From Pedosphaera sp. (GTDB lineage Bacteria; Verrucomicrobiota; Verrucomicrobiia; Limisphaerales; Pedosphaeraceae), in contig JAQGPA010000073.1 in assembly GCA_028293325.1 (NCBI GenBank), positions 1-64,000 of the forward strand: 64,000 nt of DNA. Reading direction: 5' to 3'. How positions within the stretch are numbered: the first letter of the stretch is position 1; each line of letters starts with the position of its first letter. A model generated the notes under the pieces. The model made no database searches. It was not told where the DNA came from and saw nothing but the letters and a program-made list of their open reading frames with translations. Shown here piece by piece: positions 24,293 to 33,730 of the stretch. The position numbers and the translations under genes were made by a program.

Positions 24293-26734
24293 ATGAAGCG
24301 GCCACTCGTCTTTGTGACATTGCTTTACGTTGCCGGCATCCTGCTGGCCCGTTGGATGCCGCCGCTGCCCTTGTTGTTCGGCGCCGCCTTTGCCTTGCTC
24401 CTGCCTGCGTTGTGCTGGACGCGCGCCCGCCCCGTGCTGCTTTGCCTGCTCTGTGTGCTGGCCGGCTGGATCAACCTCGCCCAGCGCGTGGCGATTCTTT
24501 CGCCCAATGATCTGCGCAACCTCGTCTCCCCAGCGGGCAACATCGTCACTGTCCGCGGCCGCTTGCTGGAAACTCCGCAACGACGCAGCCACATAAAGGA
24601 TGGCCGTCTGATCGAATCGACGCTCGCGCAGCTTGAAGTAACTGACCTCAGCTTCGAAGGACACCCATGGCAGCCCGCCGCTGGCCGTATTGTCACCACC
24701 ACGCGCGGCCTGCTGCCTGAAAAATTCTTTAAAGCCCAAACCGTCGTGATCAACGGCGTGCTGGACCCACCCACCCCGCCGGTGGCAGAAGGACTCTTCG
24801 ATTACCCCGCCTACCTGGAACACCTCGGCATTTATTATTCCTTAAGTGTGGAGTCGCCGCCGGCCTGGAAAATCATTTCCTCCCCGGCCCAACCTCCCTT
24901 GGCCGATCGATTTTGCGCCTGGTCGAGAAGCGCCCTCGCGCGCGGCTTGCCGGTGGAGGATGAAACGTTGCAACTGGAATGGGCCCTGACCCTCGGTTGG
25001 AAACCCGCCCTCACCGAGCAGGTCTCCGAGCCGTTTGTCCGCGCCGCCACCTACCATATCTTTGCCGTCGACGGCTTGCGCATCGCCATTATTGCCGCAA
25101 TCCTCATGCACCTGCTCCGGGTATCGGGCGTGCCCCGCGTCTGGTGCGGCATCGTTACCATTCCCTTCATCTTGTTTTATGCCGCGCTGACCGGCTGGCC
25201 CGCCTCGGCCATTCGCGCTATCGTGATGGTCATCGTGGTTTTTGTCGGATGGGCATTGAAACGCCCGAGCGATCTGATCAACTCGCTCTTTGCCGCGGCC
25301 ATTATCATTCTGGTATGGGAACCCCGCGAATTATTTCAAGCCGGCTTTCAGCTCTCCTTCTTTGTGGTCTTCTGCATCGTCTTGATCCGTCCCGCCTTCG
25401 ATAAATTGGGTAAAATGATATTTCGGGCTGAACCCTTTCTGCCCGATGAATTGCGACCGCGTTGGCAAAAAGTCCTGCGTACTCCAACGCTTTGGCTGCT
25501 GGATCTCTTTCTCGCTTCAGTTGCGGCTTGGCTCGGTTCCATCCCGCTGGTCGCTTATTATTTTCATCTGGTCACACCCCTGAGCGGCCCCGCCAACGTC
25601 CTCGCCATTCCCCTCTGCATCCTCGTGCTGATCGCAAACCTCTCTAGCTTGCTCCTGGCCGGCTGGTTCCCCTTCGCCTCCGAAATCTTCAACCATGCCG
25701 GCTGGGCGATGATGAAATCCATCCAAGCCACCAGCCATTGGTCCGCCAACTGGCCAGGCGCCTATTTTTATCTCCCCATGCCGAGCCTCTTCACGCTGGC
25801 TCTCTACTACCTGATTTTGCTCACCGTCCTCACGGGCTGGCTGTTCAGGGAGAAATGGCGCAAATGCAAAATCATCAGCCTCTCGCTGCTCATCCTGGTC
25901 TGGTGCGTCCAGTGGCTGGCGCAGCGTCCCGTCACACAATTGACCTTCCTGCCGCTCTACGGCGGTCACGCCATTCATGTCCAATCGCCCGGTGCTCGTA
26001 ACGAATGGCTTATCGACTGCGGCAACGAATCCTCCGTGGACACCGTGGTAAAGCCATTTTTGCGCGCGCAAGGCGTGAACCGTCTGCCGCATTTCATCCT
26101 CACCCATGGCGCGGCCAGCTATACCGACGGTGCCAGCTTGGTGTGCGAACTCTTCGCCCCACGGAGCATCTTCACCAGCCCCATCAATTTCCGCTCGCCC
26201 GCGTATAAGGATTTTCAGGCGCTTTTGAAAACAAACCAGTTTCGCGCGGAATTAAAAAACTCGCTCCAATCCGGAGATCAATTCGGCCCATGGACCGTTC
26301 TGCACCCAAACGCCACGAATAATTTTCCCCGCGGTGAGGACAATGCCCTCATCTTGCGCGCGGAAATCAACGGCACCCGCATTCTGCTGCTCTCCAGCCT
26401 TGGCCAACCCGGACAGCGCGCCTTGCTGGACCACACGAATAACAACCTTCGGGCGGACATCGTCGTGGCCGGTATTCCCGACGTCAGCGAACCGTTGGGT
26501 GACAATCTCCTCAACGCCATCCAGCCGCGCGTCATCATTATTGCCGACTCCGCACAACCTGCGCCCAAAAGAGCCAGTGCCCGGTTGCGAGCGCGCTTGG
26601 AGCAGAGAAAAATCCCGGTCATTTACGAGAGCCTCGCCCGTGCGGTGACCTTGGAGGTTCGGCCCGGCCGCTGGGATTTGCGTGCGATGGACGGCACGCG
26701 CCTCTCCAGTGCGCCCAGCACCCCCACACCCTGA
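24293..26734 (+). CDS. comEC: ComEC/Rec2-like competence membrane protein with degenerate MBL domain
   Basis: 813 residues from the ATG at 24293, chosen because the first membrane helix (LVFVTLLYVAGILLARW) starts there and AAGGATC precedes it. Order: N-terminal helices, an OB-like DUF4131 region (VTVRGRLLETPQRR, VVINGVLDPP), and the competence transmembrane domain with HIFAVDGLRIAII at 255-267 (consensus HLLAVSGLH). Then come GWPASAIRAIVM, RPSDLINSLFAAAIII and FQLSFFVVFC, followed by further helices and a metallo-beta-lactamase-like C-terminal domain from about residue 540. ComEC forms the inner-membrane DNA uptake channel. The C-domain lacks the usual metal motif: the region reads LTHGAASYTDGA (H605) and the later Asp region reads SSLGQ. 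Channel function is plausible; nuclease function is unlikely. Confidence 0.92.
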   Translation: MKRPLVFVTLLYVAGILLARWMPPLPLLFGAAFALLLPALCWTRARPVLLCLLCVLAGWINLAQRVAILSPNDLRNLVSPAGNIVTVRGRLLETPQRRSHIKDGRLIESTLAQLEVTDLSFEGHPWQPAAGRIVTTTRGLLPEKFFKAQTVVINGVLDPPTPPVAEGLFDYPAYLEHLGIYYSLSVESPPAWKIISSPAQPPLADRFCAWSRSALARGLPVEDETLQLEWALTLGWKPALTEQVSEPFVRAATYHIFAVDGLRIAIIAAILMHLLRVSGVPRVWCGIVTIPFILFYAALTGWPASAIRAIVMVIVVFVGWALKRPSDLINSLFAAAIIILVWEPRELFQAGFQLSFFVVFCIVLIRPAFDKLGKMIFRAEPFLPDELRPRWQKVLRTPTLWLLDLFLASVAAWLGSIPLVAYYFHLVTPLSGPANVLAIPLCILVLIANLSSLLLAGWFPFASEIFNHAGWAMMKSIQATSHWSANWPGAYFYLPMPSLFTLALYYLILLTVLTGWLFREKWRKCKIISLSLLILVWCVQWLAQRPVTQLTFLPLYGGHAIHVQSPGARNEWLIDCGNESSVDTVVKPFLRAQGVNRLPHFILTHGAASYTDGASLVCELFAPRSIFTSPINFRSPAYKDFQALLKTNQFRAELKNSLQSGDQFGPWTVLHPNATNNFPRGEDNALILRAEINGTRILLLSSLGQPGQRALLDHTNNNLRADIVVAGIPDVSEPLGDNLLNAIQPRVIIIADSAQPAPKRASARLRARLEQRKIPVIYESLARAVTLEVRPGRWDLRAMDGTRLSSAPSTPTP

Positions 26735-26828
26735 TTCATCGTACTGCTTGCTTGGGGCATAAGCGCGCGGAAAAGCATGTTTCCACCCGATATCCGCGCA
26801 CGCCGCGAGTCGTATGTTGTAAAATAAC

Positions 26829-26843
26829 GGTTGCCAGGCAACC
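26829..26843. promoter_or_regulatory. Candidate operator, perfect inverted repeat GGTTGCC-A-GGCAACC
   Basis: A 7-bp perfect inverted repeat around one base lies 15 bp before the start codon of the SRPBCC gene, just upstream of its GGAGG ribosome binding site. A TAAAAT hexamer ends four bases upstream. The placement suits a repressor site or 5'-UTR hairpin controlling the SRPBCC-dehydrogenase operon. No regulator gene is next to it. Confidence 0.45.
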
Positions 26844-26858
26844 AATACGGAGGTCTCC

Positions 26859-27410
26859 ATGCCGACAGTCCGGGAAAAATCAAAATCGCGTGCCGCCGTC
26901 ACCGGGAATCGCGGCAAAAAGGTGGTCAAATCCTGCACGATCAACAAAACCCCCGAGGAATTATTTCGTTTCTGGCGGCGGCTGGAGAATCTTCCCCGGT
27001 TTGCCAGTCATCTTATCTCGGTGACCGAAAATTCCAGCGGACTTTCACGTTGGGTCGCGAGATCGCCGGCTGGAAACACGGTGGAGTGGGACGCCATTAT
27101 TATTAACGAACACGAAAACAGCATGATCGCCTGGGAAACTGTCCAGGGTTCGGAAATTCAAAATGCCGGCACGGTGCGCTTTGAACCCGCCCCAGCCGGA
27201 CAAGGCACGGAAGTCACCGTCTCCCTCGAATACGTGCCGCCCGCGGGGAAGCTGGGCGCCGCCATTGCCAAAATCTTTGGCGAGGAACCGGAGCTGCAGG
27301 TGGAGGACGATTTGCGCCGTTTTAAGGCACTGATGGAAGCGGGGGAAATCCCCACCATTGAAGGCCAGCCGGTGGGTGGCGATCAAAAGCGCAAAAGGAG
27401 AAACCAATGA
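26859..27410 (+). CDS. SRPBCC (polyketide cyclase/dehydrase-like) protein
   Basis: 183 residues with a good GGAGG site before the ATG at 26859. A basic 24-residue N-tail precedes an SRPBCC ligand-binding fold: [34 protein letters not shown], then [23 protein letters not shown], then [24 protein letters not shown]. The last helix ([18 protein letters not shown]) is the long C-terminal helix of the fold, as in coenzyme Q-binding COQ10/START-like proteins. Its stop overlaps the ATG of the dehydrogenase gene (ATGA), so the two are translationally coupled. The ligand is unknown. The pairing of an SRPBCC gene with a zinc alcohol dehydrogenase is frequent in other bacteria, which supports a joint role. 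Confidence 0.9.
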   Translation: MPTVREKSKSRAAVTGNRGKKVVKSCTINKTPEELFRFWRRLENLPRFASHLISVTENSSGLSRWVARSPAGNTVEWDAIIINEHENSMIAWETVQGSEIQNAGTVRFEPAPAGQGTEVTVSLEYVPPAGKLGAAIAKIFGEEPELQVEDDLRRFKALMEAGEIPTIEGQPVGGDQKRKRRNQ

Positions 27411-28675
27411 AAGCCGCCTGCTGGTACGGGACCCGTGATGTCCGGGTCGAGAATGTGCCGGATCCCAGGATCTTAAACCCGCGCGATGCCATCGTAAAAA
27501 TCACCTCCACGGCCATCTGCGGTTCTGATTTGCATCTCTATAATGGCTATATCCCCAGCATGGAGGAAGGGGACATCCTCGGTCATGAGTTCATGGGCGA
27601 AGTGATAGAGGTCGGCAACGGGGTGAAAAATTTGAAGCCGGGCGACCGCGTCGTCGTGCCGTTCGCCATCGCGTGCGGCCGCTGCTTTTATTGCGAGCAC
27701 CATCTGTTCTCGCTGTGCGATAATTCCAACCCGAACGCCACGATGAACGCCAAGCTCAACGGCTTTTCCGGGGCGGGACTCTTCGGCTATTCCCATCTCT
27801 ACGGGGGCTATGCCGGCGGCCAGGCCGAATATGCCCGCGTCCCTTTCGCGGACGTCGGCCCCATCAAAATCCCCCAGGGTCTCCCGGATGAATCGGTGCT
27901 GTTTCTCTCGGATATTTTTCCCACAGGTTACATGGCGGCGGAGAATTGCGACATCAAGCCGGGCCATGTCGTGGCCATTTGGGGTTGCGGACCGGTCGGA
28001 CAATTCGCCATTCGCAGCGCCTTCCTGTTGGGAGCCGAAAAAGTCATCGCCATGGATAATGTCCCCGAACGCCTGCGCATGGCCGAGGCCGGCGGAGCCC
28101 TGACAATTTCATCAGATGATGATGTGCATGAGATTCTGAAACATATGACCGGTGGCCGGGGCCCGGACGCCTGCATTGATGCCGTCGGCATGGAAGCCCA
28201 TGGCTCCGCTTACGATGTCATCAAACAATCCGTGCGCCTGGAAACGGACCGTCCCTATGTCTTGCGCCAGGCCATGCGGATTTGCCGCAAAGGCGGGACG
28301 CTCTCCGTCCCGGGAGTCTATGCGGGGTTCATTGACAAAATCCCTTTCGGCGCCGCCTTTGCAAGGGGGCTCACGGTAAAAATGGGCCAGACGCATGTGC
28401 AACGCTATCTGCGCCCGTTGTTGCAATTAATCCAGGACGGAAAAATTGATCCCTCGTTCGTGATTACGAACCGCGTTGCCCTCGCGGATGCGGCGGATGC
28501 CTACGACATTTTTTCCAAGCGGCAGGACGGCTGCATCAAGGTCGTGCTCAAGCCCCAGGAACAACCCGTGCCCCGGCGCGCGGCAAGGGCCGTGGAACGG
28601 GATGCGGGTGTGGACAAGTCGGAAGACGAAGTGGCCTTTGGTCTGCCCCGCAGCAAAAGATTGCGCCGCAATTAA
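27407..28675 (+). CDS. Zinc-dependent alcohol dehydrogenase, formaldehyde dehydrogenase-like
   Basis: 422 residues of the MDR superfamily, in the branch with glutathione-independent formaldehyde dehydrogenases. Catalytic zinc ligands: Cys in AICGSDLH (about 38), His in LGHEFMGEV (about 63), with a later acidic ligand. The structural zinc lobe is [16 protein letters not shown], four cysteines. The NAD-binding motif is [14 protein letters not shown], followed by [15 protein letters not shown]. An AAAGGAG site precedes the ATG. The C-terminal 40 residues ([16 protein letters not shown]...SKRLRRN) are a basic extension. It is coupled to the SRPBCC gene by a 4-bp overlap. The substrate is probably an aldehyde or alcohol; whether it is formaldehyde cannot be told from sequence. 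Confidence 0.93.
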   Translation: MKAACWYGTRDVRVENVPDPRILNPRDAIVKITSTAICGSDLHLYNGYIPSMEEGDILGHEFMGEVIEVGNGVKNLKPGDRVVVPFAIACGRCFYCEHHLFSLCDNSNPNATMNAKLNGFSGAGLFGYSHLYGGYAGGQAEYARVPFADVGPIKIPQGLPDESVLFLSDIFPTGYMAAENCDIKPGHVVAIWGCGPVGQFAIRSAFLLGAEKVIAMDNVPERLRMAEAGGALTISSDDDVHEILKHMTGGRGPDACIDAVGMEAHGSAYDVIKQSVRLETDRPYVLRQAMRICRKGGTLSVPGVYAGFIDKIPFGAAFARGLTVKMGQTHVQRYLRPLLQLIQDGKIDPSFVITNRVALADAADAYDIFSKRQDGCIKVVLKPQEQPVPRRAARAVERDAGVDKSEDEVAFGLPRSKRLRRN

Positions 28676-28687
28676 CCGGCGGTCGCG

Positions 28688-29038
28688 TCACGCCTTCTTT
28701 TTCGTCCAAGTCACTGAAACATAGCGTGCCTGAGGAATCGGGAATTTCTTTACCTCCACCGTCACCGCTTGCGGGCTGTATTCTGCAATAATCGAGTCGG
28801 CAATATTAGCCGCGAGCTTCTCAATCAACTTCCAGTTTCGGCCTTCGCCAAATTTCAACAACATTTGAGCTACCTCAAAATAATTGATGGTCTTGGTGAT
28901 GCGATCACTCACCGCGGCCACGGAGAAATCAAAGGCCATGTCCACCGTCAGCAACAACCGTTGCGGCTGCGCGCGCTCCTCGTCGGTGACGCCCACGCAA
29001 TAAAAGACTTCCAGATCGACAATCGTAATTTTAGACAT
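28688..29038 (-). CDS. folB: Dihydroneopterin aldolase
   Basis: 116 residues. FolB cleaves dihydroneopterin to 6-hydroxymethyl-dihydropterin and glycolaldehyde in folate synthesis. The family start ITIVDLEVFYCVGVTDEERAQPQRLLLTV carries the conserved Glu of the pterin site (here within TDEER). The helix VAQMLLKFGEGRNWKLIEKLAANIADSII matches the typical E-x-L-A-x-x-I region. VTVEVKKFPIPQARYVSVTWTK closes the fold. It is convergent with the dehydrogenase gene, with 12 bp between the ends. No folK or folP is in view. Confidence 0.92.
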   Translation of the reverse strand: MSKITIVDLEVFYCVGVTDEERAQPQRLLLTVDMAFDFSVAAVSDRITKTINYFEVAQMLLKFGEGRNWKLIEKLAANIADSIIAEYSPQAVTVEVKKFPIPQARYVSVTWTKKKA

Positions 29039-29100
29039 GACGGCGCGTACAATGGCTCAACAAACGTGAAACTCAAGCCGGTAAATCAGCAAATTTTCGT

Positions 29101-30174
29101 TCAACCCTTCCCTCTTTTCGCCACCGCTTCCAACAAAATCCGTGTCGGCTGGTTGATGGACATGGCCAGGGCCTTGGCCACCGCCACCCAGGCAAATTCC
29201 CTCGCTTCATCATTCAGTTTTACCTGCGGCGGGCCCACACAGCGGGCCGTGTAGTTCAACAGCACGAAATGAGCATCGCGATAAAACTCCGTTGAATGAA
29301 TGCAATCCTGGACCAAAACAAATTGGATGTCGTCGATGTCCAGATCGGTTTCCTCTTTGATCTCGCGCCGCAACGCAGCCATGGACTCTTCGCCCCATTT
29401 AATCTTCCCGCCGGGAATGCCCCAAAGATTGGACCATTTATGGGTCCGCACCATTAACACTTCCTCCGCCGCGTTAAAGATCAGCGCCCCGACCGTTACC
29501 ACCGGCATGCGGTTCGCTTCCGCGCCGTTCGCGTGCGGTTTCATTTCGAGCTCGCTGGCTTCGAGGATTTCCCGCAGTTCACCCAGGTGTTCCACGATCA
29601 AATCCGGCTCGCTGGCGCGCAATTGTTGCAGCCCGTTATAACCGGTCAGCACCGCGCAGGAATGAACTCCGCCATGTTTTGCGGTATCAATGTCATGCTG
29701 CATGTCACCGATGAAAAGGGTTTCCTCCGCCTGCAATTTATTTTCCTCGAGAATGGCATGGATTTTGGCGGTCTTGTCCACCACACCGACATACGGACGC
29801 TCCAAAAATTCACCAAAGCCGGTGACCCTGGCCTGGACCGCGAAATGATCCTGATGCACCGTGCTTAGCAAGAAGGTGCGCAACCCCTGTTGCCGGCAGA
29901 ATTGCAAAAAATCGCGCGCATGCGGCAGTTCCACCACGGAGTCCTGCGCCAGTTTGAAATGCCCGTGAAACCAGACCTCCAGTTGCGGCAACGGAATATG
30001 CGGCACGTAGCGATCGTAAAATTTGGTGAATGGCAGGCAAAATTCCGCGCGGAACTGTTCCAACGTCAACTCCTCACGCTGGGCCTGGCTCAGGACATGG
30101 TTGGTCGCCTTCCAAACCGCCGGCAAATCGTCCACCAGCGTGCCCGACCAATCAAAGATGATGTTCCGAATCAT
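29101..30174 (-). CDS. Fused HAD hydrolase-Nudix hydrolase
   Basis: 357 residues, two enzymes in one chain. Residues 1-205: HAD-like phosphatase with motif I FDWSGTLVDD (nucleophile D8, but Ser10 instead of the usual second Asp), motif II LLST (S104/T105), motif III lysine near DKTAK (134-137) and motif IV GDMQHD (156-161). Residues 222-357: Nudix domain with ALIFNAAEEVLMVRTHKWSNLWGIPGG and a Nudix box at 256-278 that fits G-x5-E-x7-RE-U-x-EE-x-G-U except Asp277 for Gly. HAD enzymes usually cleave phosphate esters and Nudix enzymes nucleoside diphosphate derivatives, so the fusion suggests consecutive steps on one nucleotide-like substrate or a housecleaning role. The HAD domain may not be a normal phosphatase given the motif I change. 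Confidence 0.92.
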   Translation of the reverse strand: MIRNIIFDWSGTLVDDLPAVWKATNHVLSQAQREELTLEQFRAEFCLPFTKFYDRYVPHIPLPQLEVWFHGHFKLAQDSVVELPHARDFLQFCRQQGLRTFLLSTVHQDHFAVQARVTGFGEFLERPYVGVVDKTAKIHAILEENKLQAEETLFIGDMQHDIDTAKHGGVHSCAVLTGYNGLQQLRASEPDLIVEHLGELREILEASELEMKPHANGAEANRMPVVTVGALIFNAAEEVLMVRTHKWSNLWGIPGGKIKWGEESMAALRREIKEETDLDIDDIQFVLVQDCIHSTEFYRDAHFVLLNYTARCVGPPQVKLNDEAREFAWVAVAKALAMSINQPTRILLEAVAKRGKG

Positions 30175-30229
30175 GAAACCAGTGTAGCCGCCTTTGGCCT
30201 TGAGGCAACAGTCGGCATTTTAAATCCAA

Positions 30230-30811
30230 TTATTTTTCCGTCCCACCTTTGCCCAACACCAGCTCGCGTTCACCCGCACCCAACTCCTTCCACTGCCCCA
30301 TGGCCAGCCCGCCGAGTTCAAAGTTCCCGATGCGCACCCGCACCAACCGCAACGTCGGATGCCCAATCGTCGCCGTCATCCGCCGCACCTGCCGGTTTTT
30401 CCCTTCCACCAGTTCCAACCCGATCCATGCCGTTGGAATGCTTTTGCGCTCGCGGATGGACGGCACGCGCGGCGCCATCTCCGGTTGCGGTTCGAGCAGC
30501 CACGCATGGCACGGCAATGTCTTCCGATTTTGCACCATAATCCCCTGCTCCATCTGCCGCAGGCTTGCCAATGCCGGAATGTTCTCCACCTGCGCCCAAT
30601 AAATCCGCCCGTGCGCCTGGCGCGGATGCAGCAAGCGCTCATTCAATTCCGCTTCATCACTCAACAGCAACAACCCTTCCGAATCCGCATCCAACCGGCC
30701 AATGGGATAAACCCCTTTGGGCAGGCCAAACTCCGCCAGCGTGCGATTCGGCGAACCATCCGGCGTGAACTGCGAAATCACACCATACGGTTTATGGAAC
30801 GCAATCAACAT
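30230..30811 (-). CDS. rluE: 23S rRNA pseudouridine synthase RluE-like
   Basis: 193 residues from the ATG at 30811; a TTG at 30829 would add six but has no merit. It is of the RluE/RsuA type without an S4 domain, as in E. coli RluE (pseudouridine 2457 of 23S rRNA). The start FHKPYGVISQFT matches the RluE opening. The catalytic Asp is in YPIGRLDADSEGLLLL (D near 43-45). IRERKSIPTAWIGLELVEGKNRQVRRMTATIGHPTLRLVRVRIG is the conserved C-terminal half. It lies between the HAD-Nudix gene and the fucosidase gene on the same strand and has no evident functional link with them. Confidence 0.95.
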   Translation of the reverse strand: MLIAFHKPYGVISQFTPDGSPNRTLAEFGLPKGVYPIGRLDADSEGLLLLSDEAELNERLLHPRQAHGRIYWAQVENIPALASLRQMEQGIMVQNRKTLPCHAWLLEPQPEMAPRVPSIRERKSIPTAWIGLELVEGKNRQVRRMTATIGHPTLRLVRVRIGNFELGGLAMGQWKELGAGERELVLGKGGTEK

Positions 30812-30879
30812 GGCGTTAAGAAAAGCCAACCGCGACGGGAAGGCAAGAAGCCAATCGAAGTTTCACGCGGCTACAAACA

Positions 30880-33219
30880 TCAATGCAGTTCAAGGCTCGC
30901 ATCCAAATGGACAGTCGCGCCGGGCTTGAAACTCGCCATCACGACCTTCTGTCCGTAACGCACTTTGCACGTCTTGCCACCCAAACTTCGGATCGCGGCA
31001 GAAACCAGTTTACCGTCGCTCCATTTCTCATCCACCTCGAAGCCGCCACGCGCGCGCAGACCTTTTACCTGCCCCTTCGCCCAGGCTTTGGGCAGCGCGG
31101 GCAAAAGTTGAACTTCATCGTTCTGACTTTGCAAAAGCATCTCGGCAATGGCGGTGGTGGCGCCGAAATTTCCGTCGATTTGGAAGGGTGGATGCGCATC
31201 GAACAGGTTCGGATAAGTCCCGCCACCATTGCTGTAATCGGTTCCCGTGCCGCCGACTGGCGTGAGTTGGTTGTGCAGCATGAGGTGGGCATGGTCACCG
31301 TCCAGCAACCGCGCCCAGAAGTTGATTTTCCAGGCCATCGACCAACCGGTGCCGCCGTCACCGCGAAATTCCAGCGACTTCTTTGCCGCGGCGGCGAGGT
31401 CCGGTGTCGTTTGCGGGGAAATCTGATGGCCGGGATGCAGGGCAAATAAATGCGATGCATGCCGGTGCGTGTCCTTCGGGTCGTCCTTGTCTTCCTTCCA
31501 TTCCTGAAGCTGCCCATATTTGCCGATCTTGGGCCCGGAAAGACGTTCCCGCAATGCGACCAGTTTGGCGCGGAACTCAGCGTCACTGTCCAGCACGGTG
31601 CTGGCTGCGATGCAATTCGAGAACAGGTCATATATAATCTCCTGATCCATGGCGCATCCCGCTGCGATGCCCCCATGCTCCGGCGAGGCGCAAGGCGAGG
31701 AAACAAGTGTGCCATCCGCATCTTCATAGAGGTGCTCCACCCAGAATTGCGCGGCTTCCTTCATGATGGGGTAGGCACGCTGCTTGAGGTAGTCGCGGTC
31801 CTGTGTGAAGGCATAATGCTCCCAGAGATGTTGACAAAGCCAGGCGCCGGCAACGGGAAAAATGCCATAATTCAGATTCGCACCGGGAGCAGTGTAGCCG
31901 AATGGATTGGTCGTGAAATGCACCACCCACCCGTTAACGCCGTAACAGGTTTTGGCGGTAACCCGTCCAGGTTTACGCAGGCCGTCGATGAAATCGATCA
32001 AAGGCAAGGCGCACTCGGACAGACCCGTCGCTTCCGCCGGCCAATAAATCATCTGGAGGTTGATGTTGTCATGATAATCACTGCTCCACGCGGGTTCGTT
32101 CGAATCATTCCAAAGACCTTGCAGGTTGGCCGGCATGCCGCCGGGACGCGACGAACTGATCAACAGGTAACGGCCATATTGAAAAAACAGCGCTTCCATT
32201 CCCGGATCGTCCGCGCCTTGGTGATAGGCAATCAATCGTTGGTCGGTCGGCAATTCCGCATTGGCGCTCTTCCCCAGATCCAATTCAACGCGATTAAACA
32301 ATGACTGGTAATCCTTCCGGTGATTGGCCAGCAGCGCGGCATAAGATTTTTTTGCCGCCGCCTTTAGATTCTTTTGATTGGACGCCTGGTAATCGTTGCC
32401 TTTGTAAACCGGATATTGCGGCAGATAATCGGTGGCCGCGGTCATGATGATGGTCACCGCGTCGGCCCCTTTTACCTCGATGGCATCAGCCGTCGCAGCC
32501 AGTGAGCCACCCTCCGCCCGGACTTGCGCCAGGCTCTGAAACTCCATGTTGTTGCCGTGAACCTTACCTCGCAGAACCAGCGTATCACCCTTGGCCGTAA
32601 TGGCGGCACCAGCATGGGGCGATGTGATATGGAAACGAAGATTCATTGCGCCGGGTTTGCTGCAAGTAAATCGCAGCACCATCACCTGGTCGGGAAAGCT
32701 GCAGAAATACTCACGGTCATAGGCAATCCCGTTGACATTATAATGCACCCGCGCAATTCCCTGGCTTAAATCCAGTTCGCGCCGATAACCGGAAACTTGC
32801 GAAAGATCACCAGGCCCACCCGGAAAATCAATCAGCAGATCGCCAAACGCCTGGTAAGCGCCAAAGGCCTTCATGGTGCCAAATAGATGTTTCGTGATAA
32901 GATCGCCGGCCTCCTCCGTTTTACCGTCGCGCAGCAATTTCTGAATCTCCTGCATGTGTTCCGCGCCTCCGGGAAGATTGCCGCCTTTATATCCCGGATC
33001 TTCGCCCGGACCGCCGGACCACAGGGTGTTTTCGTTAAACTGCATGCGCTCCTGCGCCAAGCCGCCAAAAAACATCCCGCCGAGACGACCATTGCCAATC
33101 GGCAACGCCTCCGTCATCCAGGACTGAGCTGGCTGGTCATAATGAAGCGCCAGATCTGTCGCGTTTGCCGCGCAGGCAAACGCAATGACAACAAGGAGTG
33201 ATAGCAACGGTCTATTCAT
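30880..33219 (-). CDS. Glycoside hydrolase family 95 alpha-L-fucosidase-like
   Basis: 779 residues from the ATG at 33219; an in-frame GTG at 33240 adds seven but the signal begins at [20 protein letters not shown]. It is exported. The N-terminal beta-sandwich opens with [29 protein letters not shown], the standard GH95 beginning. [62 protein letters not shown] and [13 protein letters not shown] are the family active-site regions in an (alpha/alpha)6 barrel. The C-terminal beta-domain carries [19 protein letters not shown]95 enzymes cleave alpha-1,2-fucosides or galactosides by inversion. It is 22 bp downstream of the rhodanese gene and likely in one transcript with the six-hairpin glycosidase gene. 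Confidence 0.95.
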   Translation of the reverse strand: MNRPLLSLLVVIAFACAANATDLALHYDQPAQSWMTEALPIGNGRLGGMFFGGLAQERMQFNENTLWSGGPGEDPGYKGGNLPGGAEHMQEIQKLLRDGKTEEAGDLITKHLFGTMKAFGAYQAFGDLLIDFPGGPGDLSQVSGYRRELDLSQGIARVHYNVNGIAYDREYFCSFPDQVMVLRFTCSKPGAMNLRFHITSPHAGAAITAKGDTLVLRGKVHGNNMEFQSLAQVRAEGGSLAATADAIEVKGADAVTIIMTAATDYLPQYPVYKGNDYQASNQKNLKAAAKKSYAALLANHRKDYQSLFNRVELDLGKSANAELPTDQRLIAYHQGADDPGMEALFFQYGRYLLISSSRPGGMPANLQGLWNDSNEPAWSSDYHDNINLQMIYWPAEATGLSECALPLIDFIDGLRKPGRVTAKTCYGVNGWVVHFTTNPFGYTAPGANLNYGIFPVAGAWLCQHLWEHYAFTQDRDYLKQRAYPIMKEAAQFWVEHLYEDADGTLVSSPCASPEHGGIAAGCAMDQEIIYDLFSNCIAASTVLDSDAEFRAKLVALRERLSGPKIGKYGQLQEWKEDKDDPKDTHRHASHLFALHPGHQISPQTTPDLAAAAKKSLEFRGDGGTGWSMAWKINFWARLLDGDHAHLMLHNQLTPVGGTGTDYSNGGGTYPNLFDAHPPFQIDGNFGATTAIAEMLLQSQNDEVQLLPALPKAWAKGQVKGLRARGGFEVDEKWSDGKLVSAAIRSLGGKTCKVRYGQKVVMASFKPGATVHLDASLELH

Positions 33220-33241
33220 AATGTCTGGAACCAAAGGCACT

Positions 33242-33697
33242 TTATTTCGCGTCCGCTGGCTTCACGACCGGTTTGCCGGCACTTTCCCAGGCTTTCAGTC
33301 CGCCTTTGAGATCATAGACCGATTTAAAATCAAATCCGCTCATGGCCTCACAAGCCTTGGCGCTCCGTCCACCCGCCCCGCAATGCACAAGGTAAGGCTG
33401 GTTCTTATCCAGTTGTCCCAGCTTGGCCTGAAAATCCTTGTCCTTGAAATCGATGTTCGTTGCCCCCGCAAGATGGCCGGCGGCAAATTCAGCGGGCGTG
33501 CGTACATCCAGAATCACCACCTTTTTGTCGGCAATCAATTTTTCCGCTTCGGCCACATCAACGAGCTGATGCGAAGTTTTCTTCTCCACCTGACTCGCGG
33601 GCGAGTTGGTTTGCTCCGCGATCACATGGGCACCGGTTCCCCAAACCAGCGCCAATGACAACATCACCGTCCCAAAATGGTTTTTCATGTTCTTCAT
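33242..33697 (-). CDS. Exported rhodanese-like domain protein
   Basis: 151 residues with a signal peptide (about 1-27, ending AHVIAEQ). A single rhodanese domain follows: [25 protein letters not shown] and the active loop HCGAGGRSA (catalytic Cys near 107), then [13 protein letters not shown]. PspE-like periplasmic rhodaneses accept or transfer sulfane sulfur; the C-x-x-G-x-R loop is intact here. An ATG nine bases downstream is an alternative start. Its place between two glycosidase genes, 22 bp from GH95 and 33 bp from the six-hairpin gene, is odd for a sulfurtransferase. Confidence 0.9.
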   Translation of the reverse strand: MKNMKNHFGTVMLSLALVWGTGAHVIAEQTNSPASQVEKKTSHQLVDVAEAEKLIADKKVVILDVRTPAEFAAGHLAGATNIDFKDKDFQAKLGQLDKNQPYLVHCGAGGRSAKACEAMSGFDFKSVYDLKGGLKAWESAGKPVVKPADAK

Positions 33698-33730
33698 ATC
33701 GTACTTTAAGTGACCTATAATTTTTTGATT

